DNA of 64,000 nucleotides from Devosia sp. RR2S18 (lineage in GTDB: Bacteria; Pseudomonadota; Alphaproteobacteria; Rhizobiales; Devosiaceae), in the NCBI RefSeq assembly GCF_030177755.1, contig NZ_CP126539.1, positions 2,504,001-2,568,000 of the forward strand, read 5' to 3'. The notes below the pieces were generated by a model. It made no database searches. It had not been told where the DNA came from and worked only from the letters and a program-made list of their open reading frames with translations. Shown in pieces: positions 43,402 through 52,184 of this stretch. Numbering within the stretch: position 1 is the stretch's first letter; each line of letters opens with the position of its first letter. A program made the translations under genes and the position numbers.

Positions 43402-45306
43402 CTATTCGAAGTACCAGGTCACCGGATTCATCGGCGCCGGGGTCGGGAAGAGCCAGGCGTTGAACATCGTCTCCGGAGCGTTCCGCAGGTTGTTCTTGAT
43501 GATCGAGTAGGAGTTCGGCATCAGGCTGACGCCGATCACTGGGAACTGCTCCTTGGTAATCTCGAGGATTTGGCGCATCAGCTCCTCGCGCTGGGCAGCA
43601 TCGCTGGTGGCGCGCAGCTCGGTATAGAGCTCCATCTGCTCCTTGGCCCAGTCCGCTGGCTCCTCGGCGATTTCCGTGTCAGTCCCGGTGTACCAGGCCT
43701 GCCACTTGTAGGCCCAAACGGATTCAGCATGGGCTGGGAAGTAGTACCGGGGATCCTGGATGACCTCGAGGCCACCGTCGCCCGCCCAAATCTGGGCGTC
43801 ATAGTCATTGCCGGGGCGCTTGTCGTAGAAGAGGGTCCGGTCGATGCTGTTGAGCTCCATTTCGATGCCCACAGCAGCAAGCTGCAACTGCATGATCTCG
43901 AGCATGTCGATCCACTCCGGCCGCAATGCCGAGATGACATCAACCGTGATCGAGACAGGGCGGCCATCGCTCATCAGGCGAATACCATCACTGTTGGTTT
44001 CCGTAAGACCTGCGGCTTCGAGGTGCTGGACGGCCAGTTCAGGGTCGAACTCGGTGTATTGTTTGGCCAGTTCCTCGTCATAGAACTGGGACTCGGGCCG
44101 GGGTGCCACCTGGAACGGTTCGCCCTGGCCGGTGAACACCACGTCGATAATTTCCTGCCGGTCTAGTGCGTGAGAGAGACCGATGCGGAAGTCCTTGTTC
44201 TGGAACAGCTCGCGCTTTGCCTCGTCGTCGTGGTTGAGGTTCAGCTGCAGCACCAGTGTGTTGGATGCCGAGGGGACCACCTCACCCAGGTGATAGTCAC
44301 CCTGCTCCTGCCCATCAAAGAACAGGGGCTTGTTGACGGTGGTGGCGATATGGCGCTCCTGGAAGTCGATTTCGCCATTGAGGGCCAGCAACGTCAACTC
44401 TTCGGTGCTCTCACTCACCCGCATCGAAAGGGTGTCGATATAGGGCAGCTGGTTACCCTCGGTGTCCACCTTCCAGTAATAGGGATTGCGCTGCCAGGTC
44501 ACACGGGAGTTGTTGGCCGTATAGGGGGTCTCAATGACCCAGGGATACAGCACGGGCAGTTCGGGGTTGGCGTACCGGATGGTTTCCCAGCCCCACGCAC
44601 AGCGATCCTGCAGGTGAAGAGCCCAGCTGCTGAAGCCTGCTGCTTCTGCGTCGGCAGCAGCGTTCTCGTTGTAGCTGGGGTGGAACTGGCTGCAGTAGTC
44701 TTTTTGCAGCGATACGATGTGTAGCCCATCCGTACTGGCTAGCTGATCCATCAGCATGCCATTGGGGTTGGGGAAGATGAGCTTGAATGTCAGCTCGTCG
44801 ATGACCTCAATGGACGGCATGTTGTTAGGGTTGTCGATCCAGCTCGAGGCTGGGTAGTCGGGGTCCTGGTACATCTCCACCGCGAAGGCAATGTCTTCGG
44901 TGGTGAATGGCTTTCCATCCGACCACTTCACGCCTTCTCGCAGGGTGAAGGTGTATTCGCGCGCGTCTTCACTGGCCTCCCAGGAGACGGCAAGATTAGG
45001 CAGGACCTCCTGCCACTGGTCGTCGAAGCGGACCAGTCCTTCATAGGCAACGGTCTTGACGATCATGCCGTTGTCACCGCCGCCGCGCATGCCCATGCGC
45101 CAGGTACCGCCATAGTTGCCGATGCTCTCGGCCTCCACCACCTGCGGCTCGGCCGGCAGGCGCTCCTCGACGGGTGGCAGATCACCGCTCTCCACCAGTG
45201 CCTCGAGTGCGGGCGCCTGCTGCTGCGCCCAGGCCGGGCCAGCTACCGCCAGCACGGCAGATATTGCGACGGAGCCGGCGAGCCCCAAAAGTCGTTCTTT
45301 CCTCAT
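43402..45306 (-). CDS. ABC importer substrate-binding protein, family 5 (DppA/OppA-like)
   Basis: The product is 634 residues from ATG 45306, preceded by AAGGGAGGA. A standard signal peptide ends at PAWA (about residue 27). The SBP_bac_5 pattern is clear: EYTFTLREGVKWSDGKPFT, DFRIGLSHALDRQEIID and the rest. At over 600 residues it is of the larger subgroup found in alphaproteobacterial importers for oligosaccharides as well as peptides. Being next to a heparinase-like enzyme, its ligand is probably an oligosaccharide. Confidence 0.9.
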   Translation of the reverse strand: MRKERLLGLAGSVAISAVLAVAGPAWAQQQAPALEALVESGDLPPVEERLPAEPQVVEAESIGNYGGTWRMGMRGGGDNGMIVKTVAYEGLVRFDDQWQEVLPNLAVSWEASEDAREYTFTLREGVKWSDGKPFTTEDIAFAVEMYQDPDYPASSWIDNPNNMPSIEVIDELTFKLIFPNPNGMLMDQLASTDGLHIVSLQKDYCSQFHPSYNENAAADAEAAGFSSWALHLQDRCAWGWETIRYANPELPVLYPWVIETPYTANNSRVTWQRNPYYWKVDTEGNQLPYIDTLSMRVSESTEELTLLALNGEIDFQERHIATTVNKPLFFDGQEQGDYHLGEVVPSASNTLVLQLNLNHDDEAKRELFQNKDFRIGLSHALDRQEIIDVVFTGQGEPFQVAPRPESQFYDEELAKQYTEFDPELAVQHLEAAGLTETNSDGIRLMSDGRPVSITVDVISALRPEWIDMLEIMQLQLAAVGIEMELNSIDRTLFYDKRPGNDYDAQIWAGDGGLEVIQDPRYYFPAHAESVWAYKWQAWYTGTDTEIAEEPADWAKEQMELYTELRATSDAAQREELMRQILEITKEQFPVIGVSLMPNSYSIIKNNLRNAPETMFNAWLFPTPAPMNPVTWYFE

Positions 45307-45416
45307 GTGTACTCCTCCCTTGCTCAGGACGTTGGCCCTGAAACCTCGTTGTGGCATCCGGCTCTTCCTCGTGAGCCGGTACCCTTGTGGTGCGCCCCTC
45401 GGGGCAGTCCAGCCGC

Positions 45417-47243
45417 TCAGCCGAGCGGCAAGATTTCCAGCGCGATGTGCCCTTCCCGCTTTGGCTGCCGCGGAGTGAACACCACGCGCGTCAAATCGAC
45501 GGGCGGCTGATATTGCTTTTCCACTCCAGCATGCCGTTCCAGCGCCACTTCGACTTCCTGCTGGTCGAACTGGACACGCACTCCCGCGGCGCCCTCGCCG
45601 ATCAGCACGGCATTATCCTGCAGACAGACCTCGGTCGCCGTAATCAGCACCGATTGCAGAACCCCATCGCCTCCAGCGAACTCATATCTGTCCTCGAGCA
45701 GCACGCGGCCGCCCGGCGCCTGGCGATCAAGCGCAATCGCGCGCCGCAGCGACCTCACCCCGGCCTCGGCCGGATATGCCGCTGCCATGTCGAGTTCCAG
45801 ACGATCGGCACTCATGGTGTGTGAGTGGGAGAGCACTTGCGCTTCGCGCTCGCGACCTTCCACCTGTTCAAAGCCATTGACGACCGGCACCGAGTGGCCG
45901 CGCGACGATGCCATCAGGTTCTGATAGCGTTCGGGTCCGAAATAGGCTTTGGAATAGCGCCCGCGCCCTGGATCGGTCAGCACCACCTTGCCACCGGCGA
46001 GCACCATGAAGGAGCCCACGTCGTTTTGGTTGTGCATCTCCTGGTTGTGCCCGCCTTTGGCGGCGAGCCGAAGTGAGCCGGGCTGATCGGGATCAAGGCG
46101 GCTGATCATCCACCCCGTCTCCTCATACCAATCATGGAGCGGCAGCACGGCGGCCCTGCTCTTAGGCGGAAGAGGCCAGGCGTACTGGCGCAGGGGCCAC
46201 GCGAACTGGTTGAAGCCGGCCACCTTGAAATCATTGCGCATGCCGAGGCCCAGCAGGTCGGGCATGTGCAGATGCTGCGCTAGATGGGTGAGCAACCCAG
46301 GATGGAACACCGGATTATTGTCGGAATCCGAGAAGCTCACCCAAACGTCTGGTGCCAGCATGGTGCGCAGCGGGAACTGCGCCACCGACCGGATGAACTC
46401 GCCCTCGAGCAGATCGATGGCCCCGCCACTGCGGGCATGCAGCAGCTGCGCCAGCACGACGTAATTGCCGAAGCCATAGGTCCAGTAGTCTGGCCCTTCT
46501 GAAGAGCCTCCCTCGCGATCGAAGGTCTCGAGGTAGTCCGCTAGGCTTTGCAGTCCGCGCGTGACGATTTCAGCAAGTCGTGCCGTGTCCGTTTCGAGAT
46601 AGAGGGCAGCACCCACGGCGCCGGCGACACAAACCGCGGTCCAATTGTTAACCTGCTTTTCTGGGGTGGAATGAAGCCACCAATGATCGTTGCGATGGAG
46701 AAATGGTCCGACCACGCGTCGCTCCACCTCAGTCCGCAGCCGTGTCCGCAGGTGAGCCGACAACCGGTCGCCCACCAGATAATCCAGCTCCGCCATGTCC
46801 AGCGCGGTCATTGTAGCGGCCAGATCGACCGTCGGACGATCCGGATGATCGAGGTCTCGGGCATGGGCTGGCCAGGCCCAGTTAGTTTCCTCAAGGCGCG
46901 CCCAGGCGATTTCTTCGAGCGCGGGAACGAAACGCCCCTGCCCCTCCAGCCATTCCGCCAAAGTGAGGCGGTAGAGCATGTTGCGCCGGGTCCGCTGCGC
47001 ATCTTCATAGGGCTCGCGGCGGCCGGTTTCTCTGAAGTCGCGGTAAAGCCGGGCCGGTAGCGCTGGAACTGGCGCTTCGGCATCGAGAGCTGCGTCTGCC
47101 AGCAGCGCCCCGATGACGTCGTCGCCAAGCCGCTCTTTAAGGCCATGCATTTCCGATGAATTCGAAACCGGAAAAGGCGCGAACGCTGACGCAGAAGCGA
47201 GCACCATGCTCACATGTCTGACGTTCCACCGCCGCAGATCCAT
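45417..47243 (-). CDS. heparinase II/III-family polysaccharide lyase-like protein
   Basis: The product is 608 residues; ATG 47243 follows GGAGGAAAC. The N-terminal helical toroid has HNDHWWLHSTPEKQVNNWT, FDREGGSSEGPDYWTYGFGN (candidate catalytic Tyr/His/Asn region). The C-terminal beta part has the family signature AAKGGHNQEMHNQNDVGSF followed by VVLTDPGRGRYS. Such enzymes cleave uronate-containing glycans by beta-elimination. No signal peptide is obvious, so it may be an exolytic cytoplasmic oligo-lyase acting after import. It heads the operon behind the regulator and carries possible operators upstream (47326-47363). Confidence 0.86.
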   Translation of the reverse strand: MDLRRWNVRHVSMVLASASAFAPFPVSNSSEMHGLKERLGDDVIGALLADAALDAEAPVPALPARLYRDFRETGRREPYEDAQRTRRNMLYRLTLAEWLEGQGRFVPALEEIAWARLEETNWAWPAHARDLDHPDRPTVDLAATMTALDMAELDYLVGDRLSAHLRTRLRTEVERRVVGPFLHRNDHWWLHSTPEKQVNNWTAVCVAGAVGAALYLETDTARLAEIVTRGLQSLADYLETFDREGGSSEGPDYWTYGFGNYVVLAQLLHARSGGAIDLLEGEFIRSVAQFPLRTMLAPDVWVSFSDSDNNPVFHPGLLTHLAQHLHMPDLLGLGMRNDFKVAGFNQFAWPLRQYAWPLPPKSRAAVLPLHDWYEETGWMISRLDPDQPGSLRLAAKGGHNQEMHNQNDVGSFMVLAGGKVVLTDPGRGRYSKAYFGPERYQNLMASSRGHSVPVVNGFEQVEGREREAQVLSHSHTMSADRLELDMAAAYPAEAGVRSLRRAIALDRQAPGGRVLLEDRYEFAGGDGVLQSVLITATEVCLQDNAVLIGEGAAGVRVQFDQQEVEVALERHAGVEKQYQPPVDLTRVVFTPRQPKREGHIALEILPLG

Positions 47244-47325
47244 TAGGTTTCCTCCAGGTCACCAGCCGGAAAGCTGCTTGAAGCACTTGTCGTTGTCCGG
47301 CACCGTCCCGCAAAACTATGCATGC

Positions 47326-47333
47326 TTGCGCAA
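47326..47333. promoter_or_regulatory. possible LacI-family operator upstream of the heparinase-like gene
   Basis: CTTGCGCAAC contains the 8-bp palindrome TTGCGCAA at 47326-47333, and related half-sites follow (CATTGCAAC at 47334-47342, TTTGTGCAAA at 47354-47363). They lie 80-120 bases before the ATG, between this gene and the LacI-type regulator gene (47453-48457). A palindrome with a central CG is the usual form for LacI-family sites. Confidence 0.4.
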
Positions 47334-47452
47334 CATTGCAACAGTTTTTGCGGTTTGTGCAAATCTTTGCGCTCGGCGTAGAAAGAGCAGGACCGTAGTT
47401 TCCCACTGAAGCAGCTTTAGGCGACGATCAAGGGTAACAATACGGTAGCGAA

Positions 47453-48457
47453 CTAGACGGAAAAGACTGTCTCGCCGGCAACCTGTGTCAGCCCGATTTG
47501 GAGCTGTTGCACAGCTGGCTCACCATCCATGTGCTGGGCCAGCAATCGCACTGCGCCTCGCCCGATCGCCTCCCGGTCCACCCGCATGGTACTCAGCCGC
47601 GGCGTCGCCATGTTGGCCACGGGTAGATCGTCAAAGCCCACGATGGAGAAGTTTCGTCCAAGCCGACTGTCCGGTCCGTAGATCCCCTCCAGCATCTCGA
47701 CTGCCGCAATGTCGTTCCAGATGAACGCTGCCGATACATCATGTTTGAGCGCCAGGAGATCGGAGAGCAGTTCGGCGGTCGTTCGCTCGCCCGTATGGAC
47801 GATGACCGCCTCAGCGCCAGGCGTTGCGGCCATCGCAGCCTGAAAGCCGCGCTCCCGCTGAAGGATCGTTGGGCGAACGCGGTGGGTATAATGGAGAATG
47901 CGCCGGTGTCCCGCGTCGAGCAGGCGCTGCGTCGCCTGGTAGGCCCCGTAGAAGTTGGCGGGTGATACCGAACTTAGGAGCATCTCCGGATCACTGCCAT
48001 TAACCAGGACGACCGAGACCTCCTCGTTCTGGCTCCAGTCTACCAGCTCATCCCACCCATCGATCCCCGCCAGCAGCAGACCGCCGGCGTCCGCCTGCTC
48101 AATCTGCTTGCGGATCATCTCGAGCGTTACCGTCGCCTCGTTGACGAGCCGTACATCGAGCGTCATGCCGGACTCCGCCGCCTGCACTCGCATGCCCTCG
48201 ACGATGCCGAAATAAAACCCGGACATGCCGCTTGTCGCCGAGCCAAGCGGCACCAAGGCTACGGCACGCTTCTCCCCGCCCACGGTAAGTGGTGTATGCT
48301 TGGATTTATAACCCAGCTGCCGCGCAATGCGCTGCACATCGCGCCGTACTGCATCACTGATGCCCGTCTCATTGGCCAGGGCCCGCGAGACGGTGCTGAT
48401 GGAGACGCCGAGATGTTCGGCAATATCGGCCTGGTTCGCGCGGCGCTGGATGACCAA
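47453..48457 (-). CDS. LacI-family transcriptional regulator of the polysaccharide locus
   Basis: The product is 334 residues from TTG 48457, chosen because AGGAGA lies six bases upstream and the DNA-binding domain begins at once: ANQADIAEHLGVSISTVSRA, then the hinge helix YKSKHT. The C-terminal domain is a periplasmic-binding-protein fold with the dimer motif FSIVGFDDLPVAN and MRVDREAIGRGAVRLL. It is transcribed in the same direction as the heparinase-like gene 209 bases downstream, so it probably represses that locus until a sugar inducer appears. Confidence 0.9.
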   Translation of the reverse strand: MVIQRRANQADIAEHLGVSISTVSRALANETGISDAVRRDVQRIARQLGYKSKHTPLTVGGEKRAVALVPLGSATSGMSGFYFGIVEGMRVQAAESGMTLDVRLVNEATVTLEMIRKQIEQADAGGLLLAGIDGWDELVDWSQNEEVSVVLVNGSDPEMLLSSVSPANFYGAYQATQRLLDAGHRRILHYTHRVRPTILQRERGFQAAMAATPGAEAVIVHTGERTTAELLSDLLALKHDVSAAFIWNDIAAVEMLEGIYGPDSRLGRNFSIVGFDDLPVANMATPRLSTMRVDREAIGRGAVRLLAQHMDGEPAVQQLQIGLTQVAGETVFSV

Positions 48458-48480
48458 TTTGCTTCTCCTGAACTCAACCA

Positions 48481-48493
48481 CGCAATATTTGCG
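48481..48493. promoter_or_regulatory. possible autoregulatory operator of the LacI-type gene
   Basis: CGCAA-TAT-TTGCG is a perfect 5-bp inverted repeat 24 bases before the TTG start. It shares the GCAA/TTGC half-site with the motif at 47326-47333, although with different spacing. Confidence 0.3.
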
Positions 48494-48628
48494 TTTCTTG
48501 AGCAAGGCAAGCCGATAGTTACGAGATGCGCCGCGCATCTATATTTGAGAGCGCGCCTACGAGGCCCAAAAGCGACCATATTGGGGCCTGAGGTGAGATG
48601 GTGGGGCGAAACCGCCCCACCACTTCGA

Positions 48629-50596
48629 CTAGCGCTGCTCTGCAACCTCGCCGGGCTGCAAGGGACCGAACTCGTTGCCCCAATTGTTCCGGATATAGGT
48701 GGAGATTGCAGCGATCTGCAGGTCGTTCAGCTGGTCGCCGAATGGTGGCATGTAGCCAAAGCCATGCACCAAGGTACGGGCCAAGTACTCGTCATCCCCG
48801 AGCGACTCGTTGCCGACAAGGGCCGGGCCCTGGGCGCCCTGCCCGGTTGCGCCATGGCAAGCCCCGCAGTTGATGCCGTAGAGCGTCTGACCATTGTTAA
48901 ACAGCTCATCGAAGCTGGTATCAGCGGTTTCGGTCGCAGCGGCTTGAGCTTCACCCTCGAGATCCGCAGCATCACCCTCAATGTCCCCGGGAACAGCTGC
49001 TGACTGCTCGTCGTTCGGGACGTCCGCATCCACCGGGTCGACGCTGGCGTCGTCCGCCGCCTGCTCGGTATCGTCACCTGCCGGCTCAGGCTGGCTTCCC
49101 TCAGTCACCTCCGGGGACAGCCCCAAGCCCGACGGCGCCTGGCCTGCGCCATCTTCACTCTCGTAGGTGAACGCAAGGATCGCCCCGGGATTGTGCAGCA
49201 CATTGGTGAAGCCGCGATCGCCGTAGAGCTGGGCAGCGGTGCCGAAATTGTCAGTCGCGATGAAGACGGTTTTATTGTCCGCCCCTATGGCGGTGTCCCG
49301 ATACCGGTTCTGCGTACCGAACCAGGCAGTAGGCAATCCTTCGGCCTCCGTGCCATCTTCGCTCAGCTGTTGCACGTAGAGCGTGCCATGCTTGAGCGTA
49401 GGCAGAAGCACCGAGTTGTCCCACTCGGGAATACCATCCTCTCCAGCCGCATAGTACTGGATGGAACCAGGAGCGATGGTCGGGTTACAGATCCAGCCGC
49501 AATTGCCTTCGAAGTCGTACTCGTCGCCCACCGTCCAATAGGTCGCAATCGGCTCAACGATCTCAGGCTCGAACTCGCTCTCGGGGTATCGTGGCACCTC
49601 ATCGGGAATATCCCGGCCGGTATAGCGCAGATCCGCCGGCGCCTCACTCCAGTTGCCGTAGACGTAGACACTGTCGTCACGATAGCCCGCAACATTAGGC
49701 CAGCCATAATTGCCGCCGGGCTCGAGCACGTTCAGCTCGTCATCGGTATCGGGGCCATGCTCGGAAACATAGATTATGCCCTCGGCGCCGAAGTCGATGC
49801 CCTGCGGATTGCGGTGGCCATAGGTGAAGATATGGCTTCGCACGCCTTCAATCTCGGGATTATCCTCGGGGATTGACCCGTCCAAGTTTAAACGCAGAAC
49901 CTTGCCAGTGTAGGATTGCCACTCCTCGGCGTCGACATCCTCCTGACTTGGCAGGGATTGAGCCAAGTTCGGCCGCTGGTAGTTGCCACCGAAATTGGCC
50001 CCCTGTTCGCCAAGCGTATAGTAGATTTTCATGTCGGGCCCGATCTTCACGCGGCCTGCGTTGTGGTCGTTCCAAGCAGGAACTCCGGAGATCAGGTCAA
50101 CCGGATCGACAAGCACCTGGTTGGCCCCGTCATAGGTGTAGCGAACCAGCTTTTGCCGCGGATCTGGCGATTGGGTCGACCCAGCCTCGTAAGTGTAGGC
50201 GAGATAGACGTAGTCATTCCCGGTGCCCTGCAGCAGCTCAGGGTGGAGCGCCATCCCGAGGAGCCCCTGGTGCTGCACGTCGACGCTAACGTCTTCAAGC
50301 GTGAGCAGCGTCTGCTGCGCCCCGGTGAAGGGATCGACGCGCGTCACTTCACCAGTGGAACGCTCCGTGACCCAGATCATCTCATCAGGACCCCAGGTAA
50401 TCTCCCATGGATTGGAAAGCCCGGTCGTGAGCACGCGAGCGGAAAAGAGCTGGTCATCGCCCTTCTCGACTTCCACGGGGTTCTCCTGCGCCATGGACAA
50501 GCTGGTGCTCATCATGAGGGCGAGACCAAGCGCTCCCCCACCCACCAATTGGTGCATCTTGAGTGATCGGGGGCCGCCTTGAATACCCTGGCGCAT
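48629..50596 (-). CDS. PQQ-dependent sugar dehydrogenase (GSDH/sorbosone type) fused to cytochrome c
   Basis: The product is 655 residues from ATG 50596, preceded by AAGGAGACATCG. After a signal peptide of about 36 residues comes the six-bladed GSDH propeller: LSNPWEITWGPDEMIWVTER, HQGLLGMALHPELLQ, YGHRNPQGIDFG and EHGPDTDDELNVLEPGGNYG, the PQQ/calcium site. A linker rich in Asp, Ala and Glu follows (about 460-570), then a class I cytochrome c with CGACH near 577 and the Met ligand in GYMPPFGD. It should oxidise an aldose in the periplasm and pass electrons straight to the respiratory chain. The direct fusion is uncommon but known in principle. It is divergent from the LacI gene at 50845 across 248 bases. 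Confidence 0.88.
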   Translation of the reverse strand: MRQGIQGGPRSLKMHQLVGGGALGLALMMSTSLSMAQENPVEVEKGDDQLFSARVLTTGLSNPWEITWGPDEMIWVTERSTGEVTRVDPFTGAQQTLLTLEDVSVDVQHQGLLGMALHPELLQGTGNDYVYLAYTYEAGSTQSPDPRQKLVRYTYDGANQVLVDPVDLISGVPAWNDHNAGRVKIGPDMKIYYTLGEQGANFGGNYQRPNLAQSLPSQEDVDAEEWQSYTGKVLRLNLDGSIPEDNPEIEGVRSHIFTYGHRNPQGIDFGAEGIIYVSEHGPDTDDELNVLEPGGNYGWPNVAGYRDDSVYVYGNWSEAPADLRYTGRDIPDEVPRYPESEFEPEIVEPIATYWTVGDEYDFEGNCGWICNPTIAPGSIQYYAAGEDGIPEWDNSVLLPTLKHGTLYVQQLSEDGTEAEGLPTAWFGTQNRYRDTAIGADNKTVFIATDNFGTAAQLYGDRGFTNVLHNPGAILAFTYESEDGAGQAPSGLGLSPEVTEGSQPEPAGDDTEQAADDASVDPVDADVPNDEQSAAVPGDIEGDAADLEGEAQAAATETADTSFDELFNNGQTLYGINCGACHGATGQGAQGPALVGNESLGDDEYLARTLVHGFGYMPPFGDQLNDLQIAAISTYIRNNWGNEFGPLQPGEVAEQR

Positions 50597-50844
50597 CGAT
50601 GTCTCCTTATTCACTATGCTATTGTGGCGCGGAATACCGCAGCGAGTGACAACGACGCAGGAGCGACTTAGTTCGCGTTCTCGCTTACGACCTTTTCCGT
50701 AGCGCGGACCGTTCAGCGGTGAGACGACGAGCCTCGCAAAACCTGCAGCTCTCTTGTGCGGCGATTTCTGTAAAGGTACAGGCGTCCAGCTTGACTGCCG
50801 GTGCGGTTCTTTCCACAAGTCGACGTCCGCAGGAATAAAGCACG

Positions 50845-51864
50845 ATGAGCGACACCAAGACGCGAACCTTTGTCACTGCACATATGGTCGCGGAACGAGC
50901 GGGAGTGTCGCGCTCGGCGGTGTCCCGAACCTTCACCAGCGGCGCCAGCGTGTCAGAGGCAACCCGCAAGAAGGTCCTCGAGGCGGCCGCATCTCTCGGC
51001 TACCATGTCAATCATTTGGCGCGCGGCCTGCGCGAACGCAGCAACATCGTCTGCCTGGTTGTGTCAGATGTAACCACGCCGATCCGCTCCCGGATGGTGG
51101 ACGTGCTGACCCGCGATTTGCAGGCTGCCGGCAAGATCACGATGGTGATCAACACCGAAACTGACAATGAAAGCGTCTCTTCCGCCCTTCGGCAAACCCT
51201 TAATTACCGCGCGGACGCAACTGTTGTGTTGTCGGGCACGCCGCCCGCACAGCTCATTGAGACTTGCCTCGCCAATGGGCAGCAGGTGGTGCTGATCAAT
51301 CGCGACGATCGGCTGAGCGGCTCCAGCAGTCTCAACGTTGACAATGCCATGGCCGCGCGTGAGGCCCTGTTCCTCCTGCAGCGCGCGGGGTGCCAACGGC
51401 TTGGCCTTATCACCTCGAACGCCCGAACGGCGAGCCTGGTGGAGCGGGAGCACGTGTTCATGGATGCAGCCAAGGCGTCGGGCATTCCTGTGACTGTAGC
51501 CGAGGGCGGGCCAACGAGCTATGCCTCGGGCGCGGAAGCGGCGCGGCGGGTGTTTGGTCGCTCCAATGCCCCTGACGGCGTTTTTTGTGTGACAGATTTG
51601 CTTGCCCTCGGCTTCATGGATGCCGCCCGGCATGAGTTCGGCCTCAAAATCCCAGACGATCTTTGCATCGTGGGGTTTGATGATATCGAGCAAGCGGGAT
51701 GGCGCTCCTATCAACTCACCACCTTTGCACAGCCTCTCGAGACGATAGCCGACCGCGTGGTAGCGCTACTGGTCCGGCCCGAAATAGCTTCTTCCACACG
51801 GCAGGTCATCGAGCCCCTGCCCGTCTGGCGCAACACCGTTCGCCCCTCAAGCAGCATCGGTTAG
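50845..51864 (+). CDS. LacI-family transcriptional regulator
   Basis: The product is 339 residues. The DNA-binding domain is TAHMVAERAGVSRSAVSRTF, with a slightly unusual HTH (AGVSRSAVSR) and a hinge LGYHVNHLARGLRE. The ligand domain follows, ending IVGFDDIEQAGW near 280. It is upstream of, and codirectional with, the ABC importer/phosphodiesterase operon starting at 52185, and is the likely regulator of that operon and perhaps of the divergent sugar dehydrogenase. Confidence 0.9.
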   Translation: MSDTKTRTFVTAHMVAERAGVSRSAVSRTFTSGASVSEATRKKVLEAAASLGYHVNHLARGLRERSNIVCLVVSDVTTPIRSRMVDVLTRDLQAAGKITMVINTETDNESVSSALRQTLNYRADATVVLSGTPPAQLIETCLANGQQVVLINRDDRLSGSSSLNVDNAMAAREALFLLQRAGCQRLGLITSNARTASLVEREHVFMDAAKASGIPVTVAEGGPTSYASGAEAARRVFGRSNAPDGVFCVTDLLALGFMDAARHEFGLKIPDDLCIVGFDDIEQAGWRSYQLTTFAQPLETIADRVVALLVRPEIASSTRQVIEPLPVWRNTVRPSSSIG

Positions 51865-52184
51865 CCCCCTCTTGCACACGTGAGCAAGATCTCGGCTGTC
51901 ATCAAAGCGTTACGTGATAGCCGTAACACCCCGCTCAAGAGCGAGACGGAATGCACTTGTGTGCAACCGTCTTTGGGTGTTGTCTAGCTTCGTGACATGC
52001 GCAGCGGCGAAACCCAGCACCAGATTGGGATTGCCTTCCAGAACGCGGGTCACACCGAGGGAGGAGGCCCATGGGGCGGGCGAGCGGGTGCCGATCCACG
52101 CTCGTCGACGGCTTGCCGTATGCTGCCTCCGCGATCGGCGTTGCAAGCGCAGCGGCCCAGGGCCGCTTTGATGGGAGACTACAA
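51865..52184. other. 320-base regulatory region before the importer operon
   Basis: No gene is visible. Two inverted repeats look like operators: GTTACG-N7-CGTAAC at 51909-51927 and TGCAC-N4-GTGCA at 51952-51965. A start of the next gene further upstream (52071) would place 38 extra residues before the signal peptide and is unlikely. Confidence 0.5.
51909..51927. promoter_or_regulatory. possible LacI-family operator
   Basis: The perfect 6-bp arms GTTACG and CGTAAC are separated by 7 bases. The site lies 45 bases after the regulator gene and 258 before the importer operon, a plausible site for the LacI protein at 50845. Confidence 0.35.

Noticed and set aside
42237..43463. A 408-codon plus-strand frame
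   Set aside because: It is the shadow of the OppB/OppC permease genes; the translation is rich in Gln, His, Arg and Asp as expected from antisense permease codons.
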